Positions 1-5,900 of a stretch of 6,788 nucleotides of DNA are shown piece by piece. This DNA is from Actinobacteria bacterium UBA3086 (GTDB lineage Bacteria; Actinomycetota; Coriobacteriia; Anaerosomatales; UBA3086). The notes beneath the pieces are model-generated. The model was not told where the DNA came from. It saw nothing but the letters and a program-made list of their open reading frames with translations, and did not search any database. Position numbers and translations under genes: made by a program. Positions within the stretch are counted from its first letter, which is position 1, and each line of letters starts with the position of its first letter. The stretch spans positions 1 to 6,788 of the forward strand of contig DFBG01000064.1 of assembly GCA_002367305.1 (NCBI GenBank). Reading direction: 5' to 3'.

Positions 1-1
1 C

Positions 2-1105
2 GAGCACATCGATGCCGGTCTGGCTGAGGACGCCCCCAAGCCCAGTCGCCACGTGCACTACGGCATGACTTCGAGCGACCTGGGCGATACCGCACTCTGC
101 TATCAGATGACGCAGGCGATCGACATCCTCATCGCCGACGTGCGCCGCATCGGCGCGATCTGCAAGCGCCGTGCATTCGAGACGCGCGATATGCTCTGCG
201 TCGGCCGTACACACGGCATCCACGCCGAGCCGATGACCATGGGCATGAAGTTCGGTCGCTGGACCTGGTCCATGAAGCGCGCCGAGGAGCGTCTGGTCCG
301 CACCCGCGACATGGTCGCCACCGGCGCCATCTCCGGTGCGGTGGGCAGCTACTCCAACATCGATCCGTTCGTGGAGCAGTACGTCTGCGACAAGTTGGGC
401 CTCACGCCTGACCCGCTCTCCACGCAGGTCATCGCTCGCGATCGCCATGCGCAGCTTCTGGCCGTGCTCGCCACCGTCGCCGCTTCCGCCGAGGAGATCG
501 CGACGGAGGTTCGCGCCATGCAGAAGTCCGACACCCTCGAGGCCGAGGAGCCGTTCGCCAAGGGGCAGAAGGGTTCGTCGGCCATGCCGCATAAGCGCAA
601 CCCGATCACGGCTGAGCGCGTCTGCGGACTCTCTCGCGTGATCAAGGCCAACGCGCAGGTGGGCTTCGACAACGTGGCTCTCTGGCACGAGCGCGACATC
701 TCGCACAGCTCCGCCGAGCGCGTAGTACTCGCTGACTCCACCATTGGCCTCGACTACCTGCTGGGCAAGCTCGAGTGGATACTCGACGGCATGGTGCTCT
801 ATCCCAAGCGCATGATGGCCAACCTCGAGGCCACGCGCGGACTCATCTACTCCAGCCGCGTGCTGCTTGCGCTCGTGGACACCGGCATCACCCGCGAGGA
901 CGCCTACGACATCGTGCAGCGCAACGCCATGAAGGTTTGGGACGACGTGCAGAACGCCGTTGATGGCCCCACCTACCGAGAGAACCTCGAGGCGGACGCC
1001 GAGTGCACGCTCACAGATGCGCAGCTCGATGAGATCTTCGACCCCTGGCAGTTCCTGCGCCGCATGGGCGTGGTCTTCGATCGGCTGGAGAAGGTCGAGT
1101 TCTAG
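2..1105 (+). CDS. purB: Adenylosuccinate lyase, 5'-truncated by window edge
   Basis: PurB is a cytoplasmic homotetramer of the fumarase/aspartase superfamily. It acts twice in purine synthesis, releasing fumarate from SAICAR to give AICAR and from adenylosuccinate to give AMP. The frame is open from base 2, and 367 codons are visible. By comparison with the 431-residue Bacillus subtilis enzyme about 70 N-terminal codons are missing, including the first conserved His region (TRHD). Visible family motifs are HYGMTSSD (56-79), GRTHGIHAEP with the catalytic His at 212-214, GAVGSYSNIDPF, and the superfamily signature GSSAMPHKRNP (572-604), whose mobile-loop Ser is the catalytic base. WHERDISHSSAER follows. 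A GTG at 53 is an internal Val codon, not a start, because conserved sequence continues upstream. The C-terminus is intact, ending at TAG. One base separates it from the next gene. Identification is secure; only the start is unseen. Confidence 0.97.
   Translation, partial: EHIDAGLAEDAPKPSRHVHYGMTSSDLGDTALCYQMTQAIDILIADVRRIGAICKRRAFETRDMLCVGRTHGIHAEPMTMGMKFGRWTWSMKRAEERLVRTRDMVATGAISGAVGSYSNIDPFVEQYVCDKLGLTPDPLSTQVIARDRHAQLLAVLATVAASAEEIATEVRAMQKSDTLEAEEPFAKGQKGSSAMPHKRNPITAERVCGLSRVIKANAQVGFDNVALWHERDISHSSAERVVLADSTIGLDYLLGKLEWILDGMVLYPKRMMANLEATRGLIYSSRVLLALVDTGITREDAYDIVQRNAMKVWDDVQNAVDGPTYRENLEADAECTLTDAQLDEIFDPWQFLRRMGVVFDRLEKVEF
1087..1094 (+). promoter_or_regulatory. Possible ribosome binding site for the IYD-like gene, inside purB
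   Basis: GGAGAAGG lies within the last codons of purB and ends 12 bases before the ATG at 1107. This is slightly longer than ideal spacing. With the purB stop one base before the ATG, re-initiation by ribosomes finishing purB is likely, so the site may only assist. It supports the 1107 start over an internal ATG at 1161, which has GAGGAG directly abutting it with no spacer. Confidence 0.4.
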
Positions 1106-1106
1106 G

Positions 1107-1781
1107 ATGGCCGACGAACCTCGGATACCGCTCGACTTCACCCGTCTCTCACCAGAGGAGATGGTGGAGCGATCCCGCGCGCTGCGGGACGAGTTCGCGA
1201 GGCGCAGGTCCGTGCGCGACTTCGATCCGACTCCCGTTCCGCGCGAGGTGCTCGAGAACGCGATCTTGGCAGCCGGGTCGGCTCCCAGCGGAGCGAACAT
1301 GCAGCCGTGGCATTTCGTCGTCGTCACTGATCCGGAGATCAAGCATGAGATCCGCGAGTTGGCGCAAGAGACCGAGCGCAGTTTCTACGACAAGCGCATC
1401 ACCGACGAGTGGCGTGGCGCGCTGGAGCCCCTCGGGGTCGACACGACCAAGCCGTTCTTGACTGGGGCACCCGCGCTCATCGTTGTCTTCCGCCGCAACT
1501 TCGTGGCCGATGAAAGCGGCAAGCTGCACAAGACCTACTACCCCATGGAGTCGACCGGACTTGCCACGGGGATGCTCATCGCGGCGCTGCACATGGCTGG
1601 ACTGGCGACGTTGCCCTACACGCCGAGCCCCATGGCGTTCCTGCGAGACGTGCTTGAGCGACCCGAAACGGACTACCCGTTCCTGGTGCTCGCAGCGGGC
1701 TATCCCACCGCCGACGCGACTGTTCCGGCGATCACTCGCGAGCCGCTGGAGAGCATCGCGACGTTTGTTGATGGCGACTGA
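1107..1781 (+). CDS. FMN-dependent nitroreductase-fold protein, iodotyrosine deiodinase-like
   Basis: The 224-residue product is a complete single-domain nitroreductase-superfamily flavoprotein, probably a cytoplasmic FMN homodimer. Seen in the sequence: the FMN-phosphate motif R33-R34-S35-V-R37, APSGANMQPW (59-68), YYPMESTGLATGMLIAALHMAG (contiguous from 144), a Thr-Pro pair (172-173), and GYPTADATVP (199-207 region). These match human iodotyrosine deiodinase (APSGAHTEPW, GYPSKEATVP) better than NfsA/NfsB or BluB as I recall them. E90, Y94 and K115 match human E157, Y161 and K182 at the same spacing (+4, +21), and T172 matches T239 next to flavin N5. In IYD these residues bind the halotyrosine zwitterion and support one-electron chemistry. 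There is no signal peptide or membrane anchor, as in bacterial IYD homologues. The ATG is chosen because it follows the purB stop by one base. The frame is open further upstream, but that part is purB sequence. The family call is firm; the substrate (halotyrosine or another phenol/amino acid) is inferred. Confidence 0.88.
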   Translation: MADEPRIPLDFTRLSPEEMVERSRALRDEFARRRSVRDFDPTPVPREVLENAILAAGSAPSGANMQPWHFVVVTDPEIKHEIRELAQETERSFYDKRITDEWRGALEPLGVDTTKPFLTGAPALIVVFRRNFVADESGKLHKTYYPMESTGLATGMLIAALHMAGLATLPYTPSPMAFLRDVLERPETDYPFLVLAAGYPTADATVPAITREPLESIATFVDGD

Positions 1782-1791
1782 CCGTGCGTAG
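1782..1791. other. Convergent junction between the two gene blocks
   Basis: Ten bases separate the stop of the + strand flavoprotein gene (TGA, 1779-1781) from the stop of the - strand cytochrome gene (CTA on the + strand, 1792-1794). I see no GC-rich hairpin followed by a T run here or in the adjoining coding ends. Transcripts may therefore run past each other or end by a factor-dependent route. Confidence 0.7.
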
Positions 1792-2937
1792 CTAGGGCAG
1801 GTCAGCTTGGCTGTGGCAGTTGAGGCACAGATTGTCGCCTGTTTCGACGAGCATCTTCACGTTCTGCGTCTCGTGCGGGAAGCTCTGGAACAGTGGATTG
1901 TCGGTACCTGCGTCGCCATCGGTCAATCCATCGCCGAACCGGTAGACATGGGCCGGCTCGACCGCTCCTACCTCACCCACTGATCGGCTGTCCTCGTGAC
2001 ACTGCTGACAGATGGGTGCGTGGCCGGTCTGGTCGGCGGTTCTTGGTGAGGGCATGACGTAGCCCCGGTTGTGCCACTCCGCCCCCGGCAGACCACCGAG
2101 ACGACCCAGTGTGCCAAGAGTGGTCTCGGAAGAGACGTCGCTTATCACGATGGCGACGTTGTCATACGTGAAGGGGTCGGCATTTGTAGCCGAGGTGTCG
2201 ACCGAGTGGTTCATCACTGAGGGCAGTCCAGATTCGCGCCCTTGGTGACAGCCCGCGCACCAGTCCGAGCCGTACTCCAGGACGGAGCGGTCTGAACCGA
2301 TGGGCTTGCGGCGCAGTAACTTCGAAGAGCTCCAGTCCGTGAGCCAGTTCTCATCGGTCTCATGCCAGCGCACGCGCTCTCCGCTGAAGGGATCGACAAC
2401 GTCCGCTCCGTGAGGGCTGTGACAGTCGCCGCAACTCAGAGTTTCGTTCACACCGCTGAACGTGGCGCTGCGGTCTGCGCCGTTCAGGGCACTTCCTCCC
2501 GGAATCGTGCTGGTCACGTCTACGCGGTGTGTACTGCCTACCGCCAGACCGCGGGCGGCGATCGCACCGTATACGCCGTTGCCGCCGCTCCCGTCGTGGC
2601 ACACCATGCAGTTCTCGGTCATGGTCTGTTTTGCCAGCAGCTTCACACCGCCCACGGGCGCGTTGTGCACGCTGTGGCAGATGGCGCACTTGCGGCTGGT
2701 CGTTGTGTATCCCTCGTGCGGACCGGATCGCGTTGAGAAGGGGAGGTCCTCGCTGTGGCACGCTGTGCACTCGACAGGATCGCCTTCCCATGTCGCATCG
2801 TCTTCGAGGAAAGCGAAGGCGTGTTCGCCGGTGCATGAGACGATGAGCAGTGCGGTCGCGATAAGTACGGTGTGCCTGCGTGCAAGCTGGCGTATGCGTG
2901 TTCGTGGGCGCCGCATCCGGCTAGCGTTGAAGAACAT
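1792..2937 (-). CDS. Exported heptaheme c-type cytochrome, possible lipoprotein
   Basis: The 381-residue product has seven CXXCH heme-attachment motifs at residues 57-61 (CTACH), 84-88 (CAICH), 110-114 (CMVCH), 169-173 (CGDCH), 227-231 (CAGCH), 310-314 (CQQCH) and 371-375 (CLNCH). Two are of the CHxxH type (CHSVH, CHSPH) common in doubled-CXXCH cytochromes. At least nine further His (such as H74, H91, H137, H176, H192, H244, H289, H306, H330, H355) could supply bis-His axial ligands. The N-terminus is an Arg-rich n-region plus hydrophobic core (about 23-34). It then has both a lipobox-like I32-V-S-C35 and an A-F-A signal-peptidase-I-like site at 40-42, so lipoprotein versus soluble export is undecided. 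No other membrane segment is seen. I chose ATG 2937 because GGAAAGG precedes it by 8 bases; it overlaps the upstream gene by 17 bases. ATG 2916, four bases after that gene's stop, is an alternative. The frame is open to 3126, but that part is antiparallel-free overlap with the upstream gene and has no signal features. It is probably an electron-transfer partner of the upstream multiheme protein. Confidence 0.88.
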   Translation of the reverse strand: MFFNASRMRRPRTRIRQLARRHTVLIATALLIVSCTGEHAFAFLEDDATWEGDPVECTACHSEDLPFSTRSGPHEGYTTTSRKCAICHSVHNAPVGGVKLLAKQTMTENCMVCHDGSGGNGVYGAIAARGLAVGSTHRVDVTSTIPGGSALNGADRSATFSGVNETLSCGDCHSPHGADVVDPFSGERVRWHETDENWLTDWSSSKLLRRKPIGSDRSVLEYGSDWCAGCHQGRESGLPSVMNHSVDTSATNADPFTYDNVAIVISDVSSETTLGTLGRLGGLPGAEWHNRGYVMPSPRTADQTGHAPICQQCHEDSRSVGEVGAVEPAHVYRFGDGLTDGDAGTDNPLFQSFPHETQNVKMLVETGDNLCLNCHSQADLP

Positions 2938-5900
2938 GCAGCACGCCTTTCCAGCCGAGGGCGATGAGCGAAGCCATCCCTGCGGCGAGCGGGACCGCGG
3001 GAGGAATACTCCCCGAGGGGGCGGGGGCGAGCGGCTGTGTATCCGGTGCGCTGGTGGTGCGGCTGTCCGCGGGTACCGAAGGCTCACCATCGGCTGGCTG
3101 GCTGGCGAGGGTGACCAGCATGGCAAGTTCGTCTTCGGGGCGTGAAAGTGGCGTCACCCCGAGCTCGGACCAGTCGGATAGGCTTGGGAGTGAGTCGTTT
3201 ATGGTTCTGGACCAGCCGGATAGGCGCCGAGACAGCGATGTGTCGGCTGCAGGTGCTCTGATCTCATCTGAGCCGATGTCGTAGCCGCTGTCCTGCGGGC
3301 GGTCATCTCCGTCGATGTCGTCGGTAGGCGAATATGCGGCGCTTGCCTGACCCTCACACGGAGAAACGCCTTGCAGGTGATAGTCGCCCGTTGACGTGGG
3401 CGCGTTGGACGCCGCTACCGGGTTCACAAAGTAGGGATCGGTGTGAATATTGCCGATCTGGTTGTTGAAGAGGGTGAATGTCTGTGCGATGTCGGTGTAC
3501 TGGACTTCGACAGTCGTGAGATATTCACCGTCGATCTGGTCGTTTGCGGTCTCGGATGATTCATTGCTCCACAGTACGCAGTTGTGAATTTGCAGTAGCT
3601 CGTAACTCGTTGTCGAGTAGATACCGCCGCCGCTTGCCGCACGGTTGCCGCTGAACGTGCAGTTGGTGATCGTGGGGTGGCCTATGAAGGCCGTGTAGAG
3701 ACCACCGCCCTGCCCTAAGGCTAGGTTGCCGCTGAATGTGCAGTTTGTGATCTCGTAGTCCCCCATACCGGTGTAGACAGCGCCGCCGTTCGCAGCGCTG
3801 TTCCCGGCGAACACGCAGCGATCGATCCAGGCGTTGGTCCCATCTACGTTGCCCCAGAAGTAGATTGCACCGCCTTCGGCACCGGAAGTGTTGTTGGTGA
3901 ACTCACAGTCGCTGATATGGGCATCAGCTTGGCTCGTGAAGAAGAGCGCTCCCCCTTGGCCAGAGGTGGAGTTGCCGTCGAATATGCAGCCGATGAAAGT
4001 GGAGACGCCACCACTCTCCCGCAGGCAACTTCCATTGGTGGTGTTGGAGTTGTCTTGGAACAACGTGTCGTACACACGCAAATCGATGGTGTTGTTGGTC
4101 GTCCGGATACCGACATCAGTGCTATTGCTTATCGTGCATCCGTCAATCGTGACAGGTCCTCTGGCTCCATTCTGGGCGTAAACGCCAATGGCATTGCCGT
4201 CGATGATGCAGTTCTCGATGTTTGCGATACTGAGATTCGAGAAGACTCCGTAGTTGCTATTCTGGATGGTGAAACCTGACACCGTCGAGTCCGATGGATT
4301 GCTGAGGTAGTAGTCGAAGTTGACTGCAACACCGCCCGACTCTTCGATGGTGGTGCTTGCCGGGCCGTTCACCGACTCCACGGTGATATCCCTGTTGTGG
4401 AACGCGAATCCATCGTAGGTGCCATCGTCAACCAGCACGGTGTCGCTAGTGTTCGCTGCCATGACCGCAAGCTGAATCGTCGCATACTCAGAGGGTACGT
4501 AGAGCGCGGTGTAGACGGTCAGGTTCCGGTCGGTCCCCTGGATGCCGGCAGCGGCAGCGGCGTTGTCGTCTTCGTAGTAGAAGCAGTAATTGAGCGTTCC
4601 ATCACCGGGGGCGTCAGGGAAGGGGACGTTGACAGTCTTGGCAAAGATCTCGCCGTTGCTGTAGTCCCCGTCGATCATGTCGGGGTTGTCCGCGCTCACC
4701 AGGTCGTCCATCACGAAGCGTTCTCCGGCCTCATACACGCCGTCATCATCCAGGTCGATCCAGACCTGCTTGACGCCAGGGGCATCGTTGTTTGCATCGG
4801 TGTATGTCACGCGGAAGGTGAACGGTTTGGTCGCCGCTTGCCTGTCAGGATTGACCCCGTCGTCCGCGTACTCCGCCTCTCCAGTCCAGTCGAGCGAGGG
4901 CGCGAGGTTGATGTCTTGCAGAACCGTCACCGTCGCCACCTCAGATTGGGTCAGAGTTGTACCGTCTGAGCCTTCGAAGTAGTAGGTGAGCGTGTCGTCG
5001 CTCATGCGTGTGAGCGTTGTGATCTGGTTGTAGCGCTTCCCGGACTCGACACTGGGGTCTCCCAGGTCTGTCATGAGAATCGACTCGCCGGCGTCCTCAT
5101 AGTCCCCGTCGTCGTTCTTGTCGATTCTGAGTGATGGCGCCCCGCCGACCGGGCCTTCGCCATCTCCGTCTCGGTACGCGATGCGGAACTCGTAGTCGGT
5201 GATGGCGGTGGTGCCGCTGTTGGGTGTAACTCCGTCAGAGAAGTAGCCGACGTCCCTTGTCCACAGCAGCTCAGGATCGGCATTCTCCACGGTGAGCGTC
5301 CTTGTGGGAGAGCTGGAGACGCCGGTGACCCCGTCCGAGGCCTCGAAACGGTAGTCGAGCTGATCGTCACCGGCCTTGGCAGGCGTGAGCGTGATGCTGT
5401 AGGTGTTGCCGTTGTAATAGGTCGAGTCGCCGGGTATCTCCGCTGTCATCAGCATGGTCTCACCGACGTCCCCGAAATCACCGTCGGCGTTCAGGTCTAG
5501 GAGAAGTGTCACGTATAGCGGCGCGTCGTTGTTCCCGTCCGCATAGTTGATCTTGAATATCACAGTCCCGTCAGTGGAAGCACCGTCAGGATTCACGCCA
5601 TCATCTTCGTATCCCGACGCTCCAGCCCAGGCGAGCACCGGAGCCAGCCCATAGTCCTGCCACAGAGTTCTCGGTTTGTCCGAGGTATTCAAACCGCCAT
5701 GACATCCAAGACAGAGGTTCCCCGCGGTGCCGGGGCTCCATATCCACCCATCGCTCATAGCGAGCGTGACGTCCTCGGGGTTGGGAGGAGTCGGATTGCC
5801 CTCCCACGCCGAGACCTCATCGTCCAGATACCACATCTTCAATCCAGGGGTGCGCGTGACTGTGTCGCTGATGAGCGAACCATCCTGGATCATGCCTAGG

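Noticed and set aside
53..1105. GTG at 53 as the purB start
   Set aside because: The conserved HYGMTSSD block begins at the next codon and the frame is open upstream to base 2. The enzyme family has about 70 further N-terminal residues, so this GTG is an internal Val.
960..1106. N-terminal extension of the flavoprotein from 960
   Set aside because: It lies fully inside purB in another frame, reads as Arg/Ser-rich low-complexity sequence, and the family's N-terminus fits the ATG at 1107.
1149..1592. 147-residue open frame on the - strand
   Set aside because: It is complementary to the well-supported IYD-like gene, with no motif or start signal.
1770..1830. Intrinsic terminator between the convergent genes
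   Set aside because: Short inverted bits such as CAGC...GCTG are present, but there is no strong stem followed by a T run on either strand.
2938..3126. N-terminal extension of the heptaheme cytochrome to 3126
   Set aside because: The added residues are Pro/Arg/Ser-rich shadow sequence of the upstream gene, and they would bury the signal peptide about 85 residues into the protein.
2462..3145. 227-residue open frame on the + strand
   Set aside because: It is antisense to both cytochrome genes, shows no recognisable motif and has a composition typical of complementary GC-rich coding strands.
3600..4000. DNA-level tandem repeat or CRISPR-like array
   Set aside because: Recurrent strings such as CCGCTGAA-GTGCA are codon echoes of the protein FSGN/NCTF repeats. 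The spacing is irregular and there are no conserved direct repeats with unique spacers.
4397..4969. 190-residue Val/Arg-rich open frame on the + strand
   Set aside because: It is antisense to the calcium-loop modules. The Val/Asp/Arg-rich pattern is the complement of Asp/Asn/Ala codons rather than a real protein.
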